Assembly (NCBI RefSeq): GCF_005887635.2
Contig: NZ_CP040820.1
Location: forward strand, 124,001 to 188,000
Source: Paroceanicella profunda
Lineage (GTDB): Bacteria; Pseudomonadota; Alphaproteobacteria; Rhodobacterales; Rhodobacteraceae
DNA length: 64,000 bases
Reading direction: 5' to 3'
Position numbers and translations under genes: made by a program. Positions 18,537 through 28,717 of this stretch are shown piece by piece; position 1 is the first letter of the stretch, and each line of letters begins with the position of its first letter. The notes under the pieces were generated by a model that was not told where the DNA came from, made no database searches, and saw only the letters and a program-made list of their open reading frames with translations.

Positions 18537-18931
18537 GGCCGGGCTGCGAGAGCGCAAGCCGGGGGCGGTTGAAGCCCGCGCCGGCGGCGAAGCGTCGGCC
18601 CGAACCGGGGCCGCGGGGCGCGCGATACCGCCCGTCTTTCCCGGCCCCCCTCCGGCAAGGCGTCCTCATCTCAGCCCGACCCCCCTCCCTCGGCAGCGGG
18701 GGCCGGGTGAGCGGCGCACGCCCCTGCCCGGCGCGCCGCGAGGATTCGGCGACCGACGTGACGGCTTGGCCGGGTCGCTGCCGTGCTGCGCTCCACATGC
18801 GGGCAGCGGGACGCGGGCAGCATAACGGGGGCACGAAGACGGGGAGCCTTGCCTGACGCCACCCGGGCCGCGAACATGGGAGGACGGCCCGGGCACCGGA
18901 GGGCCACGGCCCGGCCGCTGCGCCGGGAGGG
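18537..18931. other. Convergent intergenic stretch, no gene seen
   Basis: 395 bases between the 3' ends of queF and bluB. Several frames are open on both strands because of GC content, but none has a recognisable motif or start context. No clear terminator hairpin with a T-run was found. Confidence 0.5.
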
Positions 18932-20885
<1,954 letters not shown>

Positions 20886-20894
20886 TTTTTCCTG

Positions 20895-20938
20895 TTTCGC
20901 GAAAGCTGGTCTCGTGAATTTCCGTATTGTGTCGGAAA
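20895..20938. promoter_or_regulatory. Candidate operators before the IlvD-FAD-AcnX operon
   Basis: Two perfect dyads stand in the AT-richer stretch after the LysR stop: TTTCGCGAAA (20895-20904) and TTTCCG-N8-CGGAAA (20919-20938). Both share TTTCnG/CnGAAA half-sites, so they may bind the same dimeric regulator. The LysR product encoded just upstream is the obvious candidate. Confidence 0.4.
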
Positions 20939-20970
20939 CCACGATAGCCGACCCTCCTCTCCGAACAGGG

Positions 20971-21011
20971 GCCGGGCGCATCCGGCTGAGAGAGTGACCG
21001 GGCGAACCCGG
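20971..21011 (+). promoter_or_regulatory. Structured leader of the IlvD-FAD-AcnX operon
   Basis: GCCGG (20971-20975) pairs with CCGGC (20982-20986), and CCGGG (20998-21002) pairs with CCCGG (21007-21011) around a CGAA loop. The linker between the hairpins is TGAGAGAGTGA. CTGAGA and GAACC blocks recall the THI box, but the rest of a TPP riboswitch is absent. It could be a degenerate or unknown RNA element, or only local structure. Confidence 0.3.
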
Positions 21012-21024
21012 CAGGGAGGAAACC

Positions 21025-21063
21025 ATGTCCGTCAGCGCACAGGCGCGGAGGCTCGTCGCATGA
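21025..21063 (+). CDS. Possible 12-residue leader peptide before the IlvD-like gene
   Basis: An ATG placed behind the strongest ribosome-binding site of the region (GGGAGGA at 21014-21020) opens a 12-codon frame (MSVSAQARRLVA) whose TGA overlaps the ATG of the IlvD-like gene in the ATGA manner. It could couple translation to the main gene or be a regulatory leader. It may also be a chance frame, since the main gene has its own GGAGG nine bases upstream. Confidence 0.25.
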   Translation: MSVSAQARRLVA

Positions 21064-22751
21064 GCCGCCCGCTGAGATCGAATTTCGAGCCGGGCTCCTC
21101 CCGCTGGGCGGTGCGCCGGGCGCAGTGGCGCGCCCTCGGCCTCACCGACGCGGACATGGAGAAGCCGAAGATCGCGGTGGTCAACACCTCCTCGGAGATG
21201 GCGATCTGCTTCTCGCATCTCGACGGCATCGCCGCGAAGGCGAAGGAGGCGATCCGCGCCGCCGGCGGGCTGCCCTTCGAGATCCGCACCGCGGCACCCT
21301 CGGATTTCATCATCTCCGCCGGGCGGCGCGCCACCTACATCCTGCCCACGCGCGATCTCATCGCCAATGACATCGAGGTGCAGGTGGAGGGCGCGCAGCT
21401 CGACGGCATGCTGCTGCTCACCTCGTGTGACAAGACCGTGCCGGGCCAGCTCATGGCCGCCGCCCGGCTCGACATCCCGGCGCTGATGGTGATCTGCGGC
21501 TACCAGGCCTCCGGGCACATCGGCAACGAGCATGTCGATATCGAGGAGGTGTTCCTGCACGCGGGCTATCACGCGCAGGGCAACACCTCGCTGGAGCGGC
21601 TCACCGAGATGAGCGAGCAGGCCATCCGCTCGCCCGGCGTGTGCTCCGGCATGGGCACGGCGAATTCCATGCACTCGGTCACCGAGGCTCTGGGGATGTG
21701 CCTGCCCGGTGCGGCCCCGGTGGCAGCACTTTCCGCGCGCATGTGGGCGCATGTGGAGGCCTCGGGGCGCCGCATCGTGGAGATGGTGGAGGAGGACCTG
21801 AAGCCCCGCGCCATCCTCACCGCCGGCGCCTTCCGCAACGCCGCCGCACAGGTGCAGGCACAGGCCGGGTCGATCAACTGCATCAAGCACCTGCAGGCCA
21901 TCGCGCTGGAGGCCGGCGTGGAGATCGACATGGCGCGGGAATTCGACGCCGCCGGAGAGCGGGTGCCGGTGCTCACCGCCGTGCGGCCCATCGGCCCGCT
22001 TTCCATCGAGCAGTTCGACGCGGCGGGCGGCGCGCGCGGCGTGCAGTCCCGGCTGGCGCCACGGCTGGAGACCGGGGTGCTCACCTGCACCGGCGCCACG
22101 CTGGCGCAGAACCTCGAGGGGGTCACGGTGTCCGACGACAACGTCATCCGCCCGCTCGACAACCCCTGGGGCGCGGAAGCCCCGATCGTGCTGCTGCGCG
22201 GCTCGCTCGCGCCGGTGAGCGGCGTGGTGAAGGTGGGGCTGCGCACCGCGGACCGCAACCTTGCCTTCCGCGGCCCGGCGCGGGTGTTCGGCGACAGCGT
22301 CTCCGCCGAGGCGGCGCTGAAGGCGGGCACCATCGCCCCCGGCGCGGTGGTGGTGCTGCGCGGGCAGGGGGTGCGCGGCGGCCCCGGCATGGGCGGGGCC
22401 TCGCGCCTCGTCTTCGCGCTGGAAGGCGCCGGCATGGGCACGGCCTGTGCGGTGGTGACGGACGGCCAGCTCTCCGGCCTGGTGAACAAGGGCCTCGTGG
22501 TCGGCGAGGTGCAGCCGGAATCGGCCGAGGGCGGCCCGATCGCGCTGGTCGAGGACGGCGACATGATCGCCATCGACGTCACCACGAAGCGGCTGGACCT
22601 GGAGGTGCCCGAGGCGGTGCTGGCCGAGCGCGCCACCTGCTTCACCCCGCCGGAACCGGCCCATGATTCCGGCTGGCTGTCCATCTACGAGCGAACCGTA
22701 TCGCCCCTGTCGCGCGGGGCATCGCTGATCGAGAGAGCGCGCACGCGCTGA
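21060..22751 (+). CDS. IlvD/Edd-family dehydratase
   Basis: A 563-residue Fe-S hydro-lyase of the dihydroxy-acid dehydratase/phosphogluconate dehydratase family. The three cluster cysteines are in place: SEMAICFSHL, LTSCDKTVPGQ and SPGVCSGMGTANSMHSVTEA. The C-terminal GPGMGG and TDGQLSG segments of the active site are present. Sequence outside the motifs departs from true IlvD and Edd, as in sugar-acid dehydratases of this family. It starts an operon with an FAD oxidoreductase and the two aconitase X subunits, which argues for a catabolic role on a hydroxylated acid rather than branched-chain amino acid synthesis. The substrate is unknown. Confidence 0.9.
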   Translation: MSRPLRSNFEPGSSRWAVRRAQWRALGLTDADMEKPKIAVVNTSSEMAICFSHLDGIAAKAKEAIRAAGGLPFEIRTAAPSDFIISAGRRATYILPTRDLIANDIEVQVEGAQLDGMLLLTSCDKTVPGQLMAAARLDIPALMVICGYQASGHIGNEHVDIEEVFLHAGYHAQGNTSLERLTEMSEQAIRSPGVCSGMGTANSMHSVTEALGMCLPGAAPVAALSARMWAHVEASGRRIVEMVEEDLKPRAILTAGAFRNAAAQVQAQAGSINCIKHLQAIALEAGVEIDMAREFDAAGERVPVLTAVRPIGPLSIEQFDAAGGARGVQSRLAPRLETGVLTCTGATLAQNLEGVTVSDDNVIRPLDNPWGAEAPIVLLRGSLAPVSGVVKVGLRTADRNLAFRGPARVFGDSVSAEAALKAGTIAPGAVVVLRGQGVRGGPGMGGASRLVFALEGAGMGTACAVVTDGQLSGLVNKGLVVGEVQPESAEGGPIALVEDGDMIAIDVTTKRLDLEVPEAVLAERATCFTPPEPAHDSGWLSIYERTVSPLSRGASLIERARTR

Positions 22752-22763
22752 AGGAGCTTGCCC

Positions 22764-24077
22764 ATGTCCCACGGACGTCCCATCAATCCCGCCACCACCA
22801 TCCTGCGCTTCGACGGGGTGGATCCGAAACATGTGCTGGAGGTCGACCTCTGCGTGGTCGGCGCGGGCATCTCCGGTGTCGCGACCGCGCTGGAGGCGGT
22901 GAAGCTGGGCCGCACGGTCGCCATCGTCGACAGCCTTCCGGCGCTCGGCGGGCAGGCGGTGAATTCGATCATCGGCACCTTCTGCGGCCTGTTCGCCAAC
23001 GGCTCGCACGGGCACCGCTTCACCTTCGGCGTGGTCGACGAGATGCTCGCCGCGCTGGAGGCGGAGGACGCGGTCTACTACCGCCACGGGCCCATGACCA
23101 CGGTGGCGCATTACAACGAGATCGTGCTGTCACGCTGGGTGGAGAAATCCATCGATGCCGCCGGGGTCATTCCCATCGTCGGGGCCACGCTGCGCGGCGT
23201 GGCGCGGGACGGCAGGCGCATCACCGCGGCGGAGTTCATCACCCGCTACGGCGACGTGGAGATCCGCGCCGAGGCCTGGGCCGATTGCTCGGGCGACGCG
23301 GCGCTGGCCTGGCGCGCGGGGCTGGAGTGCCGGGAGCCGGACGAGAAGGTGTTCGGCTCGCAGCAGGCCGTCATCCAGGGCATCAACACTGCCGCCCAGC
23401 CGGACCGCGAGACCCTGGGCGCCGTGATTTCCGAGAAGGCGGCGGAGTACGGCCTGCTGCGCCGCGGCGGGCTGATCTTCAACTTCCCCGGCAAGGACAT
23501 CGGCGTGCTGAACATGACCCATGTCGAGACCCCGCTGGAGCCGGTGGCCGCCAGCCGCATGGGGATCCTGGGCAAGGAGCAGGTGGATCGCGGCGTGCGC
23601 CTGCTGCGCGATGCCTTCCCGGAGGCCTTCGGCGGCATCTCGGTGCGCAGCTACGGCTTTCCCGGCATCCGCCAGACCCGCTGGATCCGCGGCGCGCATC
23701 ACATCACCGTGCCGGAAGTGACGGGCGGGGTGAAATTCCCCGACGCCATCGCCCGCACCGCCTGGCCCATCGAGCTGCACAACGCGCCGGAGGGGTTCGT
23801 CTGGGAGGTGTTCGACGAAAACCACGTGCATTACGTGCCGCTGGGCGCGATGCTCTCGCCGGAGGCGGACAATATCGTCGCCGTGGGCCGCTGCATCGAC
23901 GGCGACCCGGCAGCCCTCTCCTCCGTGCGGGTGATGGGGCCCTGCATGGCGATGGGGGCGGCGGCGGCGCATGCGCTCGACCTCGCCGGTTCCGGCTCGG
24001 TGCATCAGATCGACATCGGCGCGCTGCAGGGCCGGCTCTCGGACAATCTCACCCGCACGGACGGAGTGGCGCCATGA
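22764..24077 (+). CDS. FAD-dependent oxidoreductase (FAD_oxidored/PF12831-like)
   Basis: A 437-residue flavoprotein. The dinucleotide fold is at residues 27-60 (DLCVVGAGISGVATALEAVK, then LGRTVAIVDSLPALGGQA), and the C-terminal FAD segment is NIVAVGRCIDGDPAALSSVR followed by MGPCMAMGAAAAHAL. This is the pattern of the PF12831 group, whose members are mostly uncharacterised. It has AAGGAG seven bases before the ATG, and its stop overlaps the next start (ATGA). Lying between two dehydratases, it probably oxidises the substrate or product of one of them. It carries no obvious signal peptide, so it should be cytoplasmic. Confidence 0.88.
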   Translation: MSHGRPINPATTILRFDGVDPKHVLEVDLCVVGAGISGVATALEAVKLGRTVAIVDSLPALGGQAVNSIIGTFCGLFANGSHGHRFTFGVVDEMLAALEAEDAVYYRHGPMTTVAHYNEIVLSRWVEKSIDAAGVIPIVGATLRGVARDGRRITAAEFITRYGDVEIRAEAWADCSGDAALAWRAGLECREPDEKVFGSQQAVIQGINTAAQPDRETLGAVISEKAAEYGLLRRGGLIFNFPGKDIGVLNMTHVETPLEPVAASRMGILGKEQVDRGVRLLRDAFPEAFGGISVRSYGFPGIRQTRWIRGAHHITVPEVTGGVKFPDAIARTAWPIELHNAPEGFVWEVFDENHVHYVPLGAMLSPEADNIVAVGRCIDGDPAALSSVRVMGPCMAMGAAAAHALDLAGSGSVHQIDIGALQGRLSDNLTRTDGVAP

Positions 24078-25348
24078 AGCTGACGGACCACGAGCAGGCC
24101 ATGCTGCAGGGCGACCACGGCCCCGCGAAGGCGAAGGCGATGGACCTGCTGCTGCGCTACGGCCGCGCGCTCGGCGCCGAGCGGCTGGTGGAGGTGCGCA
24201 ACGTGGCCGGCACCTGGAACGCCGGCTCCCCCGCCCTGCGCCCCTATGCCGACGAGAGCATGGACAAGCTGTTCTCCAAGTTCAATCTCGACAGCGACGA
24301 GACCGTGGAGACCCCCCAGGCCGAGGTCTACACCTGCCAGCTCATCCACGGCATCGACACCCGCCACAACAAGGTGATGGGCGTGCCCGACGAGGCGGCG
24401 GACTATCAGCGCCGGGCGGAGGCCTTCTTCGGCCGCCGCGGCGTGTCGATGTTCAACACATGCACGCCCTATCAGGTGGGCAACGTGCCGGTGAAGGGCG
24501 AGCATTGCGCCTGGATGGAGAGCTCGGCCGTCGTCTACTGCAACGCCGTGCTGGGCGCGCGCACCAACACCGAGGGGCGCGAGAGCACCGGGGCCGCCTC
24601 GCTCACCGGGCGCATCCCCTACTTCGGCTTCCACATCCCCGAGAACCGCCTCGGCACCCATGTGCTGGAGGCGGAGCCGGAGGTGCGCGACATCATGGAA
24701 TGGGGCCTCTTCGGCTACCACGCCGGCGAGGCGGTGGGCGAGGACATCCCCGTGCTCACCGGCCGGCTGCACCAGCCCGGGCTGATCGACCTGAAGCATT
24801 TCGGCGCCGCCGGGGCCTCCTCGGGCGGCATCGAGATGTACCACATCCCCGGCACCACGCCGGAGGCGCCGACGCTTGAGGCCGCGCTGCGCCCCGGCGG
24901 GCACGAGCGCCTCGTCTACACCGCCGCGGACCGGCAGCGCGCCTGGGAGAACCTCAACCATTCCGCCAGTTCCGACGACGTGGATTTCGTGATGCTCGGC
25001 TGCCCGCACAACGCGATCGAGCAGGTCTGGACCGCGGCGAAGTTGCTCGACGGTCGCCGCGTGCACGAGAACACCGAGCTGTGGATCTTCACGCCCCGCG
25101 CCCTGAAGGACACGGCGGACCTCAACGGCTACACCGAGATCATCGAGCGCGCCGGCGCGCACCTCCTCTCCGACACCTGCCCCGCCATCGGCCGCGTGGT
25201 GCCCAAGGGCACCCGCACGGTGGCCACCGACAGCGCCAAGCAGGCGCATTACCTGCCGGCGATCATGGGCGTGGGCTGCCATTTCGGCTCGGTCGCGCAA
25301 TGCGTGGAGGCGGCGATCACCGGGCGCTGGCGCGGGGGGCTGGCATGA
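24074..25348 (+). CDS. Aconitase X catalytic (large) subunit, DUF521
   Basis: A 424-residue protein covering the catalytic part of aconitase X. Family stretches include LTDHEQAMLQGDHGPAKAKA at the N-terminus, FNTCTPYQVGNVPVKGEHCA, and ESSAVVYCNAVLGARTNTEG, with conserved Cys and Ser. VMLGCPHNAIEQV follows, and SDTCPAIGRVV near the C-terminus. Known AcnX enzymes dehydrate cis-3-hydroxy-L-proline in bacteria or phosphomevalonate in archaea. Here the small swivel subunit is a separate gene that overlaps by ATGA, the split type II form. No pyrroline-2-carboxylate reductase is seen nearby, so the hydroxyproline role is uncertain. Confidence 0.9.
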   Translation: MKLTDHEQAMLQGDHGPAKAKAMDLLLRYGRALGAERLVEVRNVAGTWNAGSPALRPYADESMDKLFSKFNLDSDETVETPQAEVYTCQLIHGIDTRHNKVMGVPDEAADYQRRAEAFFGRRGVSMFNTCTPYQVGNVPVKGEHCAWMESSAVVYCNAVLGARTNTEGRESTGAASLTGRIPYFGFHIPENRLGTHVLEAEPEVRDIMEWGLFGYHAGEAVGEDIPVLTGRLHQPGLIDLKHFGAAGASSGGIEMYHIPGTTPEAPTLEAALRPGGHERLVYTAADRQRAWENLNHSASSDDVDFVMLGCPHNAIEQVWTAAKLLDGRRVHENTELWIFTPRALKDTADLNGYTEIIERAGAHLLSDTCPAIGRVVPKGTRTVATDSAKQAHYLPAIMGVGCHFGSVAQCVEAAITGRWRGGLA

Positions 25349-25761
25349 GCGCCATCGAGATCCGCGGCCGCTGCGTGGTGCCGGGCGTGGCCGAGGGCGA
25401 GGCCTTCGTCTCGCCAGAGACCATCTCCGGCTGGGGCGGCATCGACAGCCGCACCGGCACCATCGTGGAGATGCGCCACCCGATGCGCGGGCTCAGCTTC
25501 GCCGGCAAGGTGCTGCTGTTCCCCGGGGCGAAGGGCTCCTCGGGCTACTCGCATTTCTTCCACCTGTGCCGGGTGAACGGCACGGCCCCGGTGGCCCAGC
25601 TCTTCACCCGGATGACCGCGAAGGCCGCCCTGGGCTGCGTGGTGACCCGGGTGCCTGCGATGACGGATTTCGACCGCGACCCGTTCGAGATCATCCGCCC
25701 CGGCGACCATGTCCGCGTGGACGCGGACGCGGGCCTGGTGACCGTCACCCCCCGCGGGTGA
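25345..25761 (+). CDS. Aconitase X swivel (small) subunit, DUF126
   Basis: A 138-residue protein matching the swivelling domain of aconitase X: EIRGRCVVPGVAEGEAFVSP, GGIDSRTGTIVEMRHP, and VLLFPGAKGSSGYSHFF, where the Ser-rich turn serves substrate binding. The start overlaps the large-subunit stop, so the two are made in equal amounts and should form one enzyme. The last 17 bases overlap the convergent HD-hydrolase gene. Confidence 0.9.
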   Translation: MSAIEIRGRCVVPGVAEGEAFVSPETISGWGGIDSRTGTIVEMRHPMRGLSFAGKVLLFPGAKGSSGYSHFFHLCRVNGTAPVAQLFTRMTAKAALGCVVTRVPAMTDFDRDPFEIIRPGDHVRVDADAGLVTVTPRG

Positions 25762-26326
25762 GGGCGCGCGCCTTCGCCGCCTCCGTCTCCCGGTCGGCGA
25801 GGGCGCGCAGCGCCGCGAGCAGCGGGTGCGCCGCGGTGCGCGCCTGCCCGTAGGCGAGGTTGAAATCATAGTCGAAATCCGGCGGGTTGGCGCCCGTGGC
25901 GTGCTGGAGCACGGTCTCGATCTTGTCGAGCCCCTTGGCGAGCACGGCCTCCGGCGTGGCGGCGGCGTCATACTCGTCCTGCAGGGCCAGCAGCCTCTCG
26001 CGCAGGTCCGCCGGCAGGGGGGCGGCGAGGTGTTCGAGATCGGCGCGCTCCTGCGCGGCCTTGTTCAGGCCCGGGCGCTGCTCGGTGGCCGGGATGTCGC
26101 CGGAGACCGCCTCGCCGAGATCATGCACGATGCACAGCTCGAGCAGCCGCAGACGGTCCACCCCCGGCATGTCCTCGGCCAGCAGCAGCGCGAGCAGGCA
26201 CAGCCGCCAGCTGTGCTCGGCGGTGCTTTCCGGGCGCCCGGCGGCGGTGTGGCCGCTGCGCAGCGTGTCCTTCAGGCGCTCGGCCCGCTGCAGGAAGGTG
26301 ATGATGTCGCCAAGGCGTGTGGTCAT
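25745..26326 (-). CDS. HD-domain hydrolase, YfbR/5'-deoxynucleotidase-like
   Basis: A 193-residue HD-superfamily phosphohydrolase. The metal ligands are H38 (STAEHSW), H68-D69 (CIVHDLGEAVSGDIP) and the later Asp in GLDKIET. The motif E-x-VSGDIP is typical of the YfbR/HDDC2 group that removes phosphate from deoxynucleoside monophosphates. The start follows AAGGAG at 8-base spacing; a start eight codons upstream is weaker. It is convergent with and overlaps the AcnX small-subunit gene, so it is not part of that operon. Confidence 0.88.
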   Translation of the reverse strand: MTTRLGDIITFLQRAERLKDTLRSGHTAAGRPESTAEHSWRLCLLALLLAEDMPGVDRLRLLELCIVHDLGEAVSGDIPATEQRPGLNKAAQERADLEHLAAPLPADLRERLLALQDEYDAAATPEAVLAKGLDKIETVLQHATGANPPDFDYDFNLAYGQARTAAHPLLAALRALADRETEAAKARALTRGG

Positions 26327-26575
26327 GGTCCGGCTCCTTGTGGCGCGCATCCTGCCACGGTGAGGGGCGGCCCGTCAGCCCCCCGCGCGCGGACGGCGCG
26401 CGTGGCGCGGTTCCCGCAGGACGGCCGCTCTTCCCTCGCAAGGCCGCCCCCGCGCCCGGAACGGGCGGGTGCGGACGGCCGCGGGCCGCGGTGTCACGGC
26501 AAGCCGGGCGAGGGGGCGGCGGGCTGCCGGCCGGGAAGGCGCCGCCCGCGCCCTGTCGGAAAGGCGGTGCGGCGG

Positions 26576-26608
26576 GGGCGCGCCGGGCGGGAGCCACCCG
26601 GCGCGCCC
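26576..26608 (-). terminator. 12-bp perfect hairpin closing the TRAP operon
   Basis: GGGCGCGCCGGG (26576-26587) pairs with CCCGGCGCGCCC (26597-26608) around a 9-base loop, directly after the DctM stop on the minus strand. It has no T-run, but position and strength suggest termination or 3'-end protection. Confidence 0.6.
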
Positions 26609-26611
26609 GGA

Positions 26612-27931
26612 TCAGTTCATCGAGTTCGGCAGGAACAGCGAGATCTGCGGGAAGGCGATCAAGAGCACCATGATCACCACCTCGCAGGCGAGGAACCAGC
26701 TGATGCCCTTGAAGATCGTCTCCAGCGGCACCTTCTCGCCCACCACGGATTTCACCACATATGCGTTGAAGCCCACAGGCGGGGTGAGCAGCCCGATCTC
26801 GATGTATTTCACCACGATCACCCCCAGCCAGATCTCGTCCAGCCCCAGCGCCTTGAACATCGGCTGCACGATGGGCAGCGTGAGCAGGAGCACGCCCAGC
26901 GGGTCGAGGAACATGCCCAGGATGAGGTAGATGATCGACACCGCGACCACCAGCAGCACCGGGTCCAGCGCCCAGGTGCCGATCATCCCGCCCATGATGC
27001 CGGGAATGCCGACGAGGGCGAGGAACTTGGTGAACATCACCGCGCCATACGCCACGAAGAACAGCTGGGCGGAGGTTTTCACCGCCTCCAGAACGCTGTC
27101 GCGCATCACGGCATAGGTGAGGCGCCGCTGGGCCGCGGCCACCACGCAGGCGAGCAGAGCGCCCCCGGCCCCGGCCTCCGTGGGGGTGAAGACCCCGCCG
27201 TAGAGCCCGCCGATGATGCCGAAGATCAGCACCAGCAGCGGCCAGACCGGGCCGAGCGAGCGCCAGCGCATGCGCCACAGCTCCTCCCGGCTCATCTGCA
27301 GGGTCACCCGCGGCGCGATGGCGGGGTTCCACCAGGCGCGGCCCACGATCATCGCGGTGTAGACGGCGGCGGTGAGCACCCCGGGCAGCACCCCGGCGAT
27401 GAGCAGCTTGGTGATGGAGACCTCGGCGAAGACACCGTAGATCACGAACATGATCGAGGGCGGGATGAGCGCGCCCAGCGTGCCGGCCGAGGCCACCACC
27501 CCGCAGGCGAGCGAAGGCGCGTAGCCCTGCTTGAGCATCTCCGGAATGGCGAGGCGGCTCATGGTGGCGGCCGTGGCGACGGAGGAGCCGGAGGCCGCCG
27601 CAAAGCCCGCCGAGGCCATGTTGGTGGCCACCGCCAGCCCTCCCGGCAGGCCGGAGAACCAGTAGCGCGCCGCGTTGAACAGCGCGGCGGAGATGCCGGT
27701 GTTATGCGCCACCGCCCCCATGAGGATGAACATCGGGATGGCCGAGAGCCCCCAGTTCGCCGCCACCTCGAACGGGGTGTTCTGCATCACCCCGAAGGCC
27801 ACGTTGATGTTGCGCTGCGCCCAGAGCCCGATGAAGGCCGCGACGCCGAGCGCCACGCCGATGGGCACCCGGATGGCGATCAGCACCAGCACCAGGCCGA
27901 GGATGGAGAAGCCGAGTTCCGCGCCGCTCAT
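26612..27931 (-). CDS. dctM: TRAP transporter large permease, DctM
   Basis: A 439-residue membrane protein with about 12-13 hydrophobic helices of the DctM/ion-transporter superfamily. Family stretches include PIGVALGVAAFIGLW near the start, the SSVATAATMSRLAIPEML loop, GTLGALIPPSIMFVIYGVFA and LTPPVGFNAYVVKS. It uses the sodium gradient to move the solute delivered by DctP. Its ATG overlaps the DctQ stop (ATGA at 27928-27931). The transported compound is probably a carboxylate, but no neighbouring enzyme indicates which. Confidence 0.93.
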   Translation of the reverse strand: MSGAELGFSILGLVLVLIAIRVPIGVALGVAAFIGLWAQRNINVAFGVMQNTPFEVAANWGLSAIPMFILMGAVAHNTGISAALFNAARYWFSGLPGGLAVATNMASAGFAAASGSSVATAATMSRLAIPEMLKQGYAPSLACGVVASAGTLGALIPPSIMFVIYGVFAEVSITKLLIAGVLPGVLTAAVYTAMIVGRAWWNPAIAPRVTLQMSREELWRMRWRSLGPVWPLLVLIFGIIGGLYGGVFTPTEAGAGGALLACVVAAAQRRLTYAVMRDSVLEAVKTSAQLFFVAYGAVMFTKFLALVGIPGIMGGMIGTWALDPVLLVVAVSIIYLILGMFLDPLGVLLLTLPIVQPMFKALGLDEIWLGVIVVKYIEIGLLTPPVGFNAYVVKSVVGEKVPLETIFKGISWFLACEVVIMVLLIAFPQISLFLPNSMN

Positions 27932-28599
27932 GTCCGCTCCTCCGGGGCGCCGCCCTCGGGCGCCCCCGTGGATCCGGAAAGAGGTGCTCCGGGGGAAGCG
28001 CCCGGGGCCGCGCCGGCTGCGGACGGGCCGCCGGATTGCGCGGCGGTGCCGGAGGGGGTGCCGGGGCGGGGGGCGTCCAGCGCCGGGTCGTCGTCATCCG
28101 CGGTGCCGCGTGCCGCGGCCCGGGTGTCGCGCACCAGGTGGATGACGAGGTAGACCGCCATCAGTCCGAAGCCGATGGGCACCACCCAGCGCGAGGGCCA
28201 GACCTCGATGAAACCGCCGCCGGCCTCGCGCGCCTCGCGCATGTCCGTCATCTCCAGCGCCACGATCACCGCCTGCCAGGTGAAGACGGTGACGTAGATG
28301 ACGCTGAGCACCGCGGCGAAGGCGTCCATCCACTTGCGCGGCCGCCAGGACATCCAGCCGGTGAACAGCTCCACGATGATATGCCCGCGCTCGCGGGTGA
28401 TGAGGGCGAGCGGCAGGAAGGCGAGGGCGGCCATGTAATAGGCCGAGACGATCTCGATCGTGCCGACCAGCGGGCGGTGGAACGCCGTGCGCGCGATCAC
28501 GTCGGCGGAGACATGGAGCATCATCGCGATGGTCAGCAGCGCCGCGACGAGGGTGAAGAGGCCGGTGATCCGGTCGAGCAGGTACCTGAGTGCGTGCAT
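27928..28599 (-). CDS. dctQ: TRAP transporter small permease, DctQ
   Basis: A 223-residue protein with four membrane helices in its first 160 residues (LFTLVAALLTIAMMLHVSAD, ETV-like VEIVSAYYM region, and two more), as in DctQ. EVWPSRWVVPIGFGLMAVYL marks the last helix. The final 50 residues are an Asp/Ala/Gly/Pro-rich tail (TADDDDPALDAPRPG and on), longer than in most DctQ proteins. Two starts two codons apart are possible; the one at 28599 has the better distance to GGAAAGGG. It links the binding protein to DctM. Confidence 0.88.
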   Translation of the reverse strand: MHALRYLLDRITGLFTLVAALLTIAMMLHVSADVIARTAFHRPLVGTIEIVSAYYMAALAFLPLALITRERGHIIVELFTGWMSWRPRKWMDAFAAVLSVIYVTVFTWQAVIVALEMTDMREAREAGGGFIEVWPSRWVVPIGFGLMAVYLVIHLVRDTRAAARGTADDDDPALDAPRPGTPSGTAAQSGGPSAAGAAPGASPGAPLSGSTGAPEGGAPEERT

Positions 28600-28642
28600 G
28601 CGCATCCCTTTCCGGGGCACGGGGAGAGACAGAGAGAGACGG

Positions 28643-28709
28643 GCCGGCGGGCCCCCGGGGCCTGCCGGCGACGGCGAAGGGGAGGGCGGCCCGCCGGCCG
28701 GGGCGGGCC
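28643..28709 (-). promoter_or_regulatory. Two hairpins between dctP and dctQ
   Basis: GCCGGCGGGCCCC (28643-28655) pairs with GGGGCCTGCCGGC (28657-28669) with one wobble, and GGCCCGCC (28688-28695) pairs with GGCGGGCC (28702-28709). They separate the binding-protein gene from the membrane genes. As in the sugar ABC operons here, they may raise binding-protein output over that of the permeases. Confidence 0.45.
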
Positions 28710-28717
28710 CGCGCAGG

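Noticed and set aside
18537..18931. Small genes in the queF-bluB gap
   Set aside because: Several short frames on both strands overlap each other, with no start signals or recognisable sequence.
20941..21024. A functional TPP riboswitch before the IlvD-like gene
   Set aside because: Only CTGAGA and GAACC blocks are present; the T of the GGGGTGC block and the distal helices are missing, and no gene here concerns thiamine.
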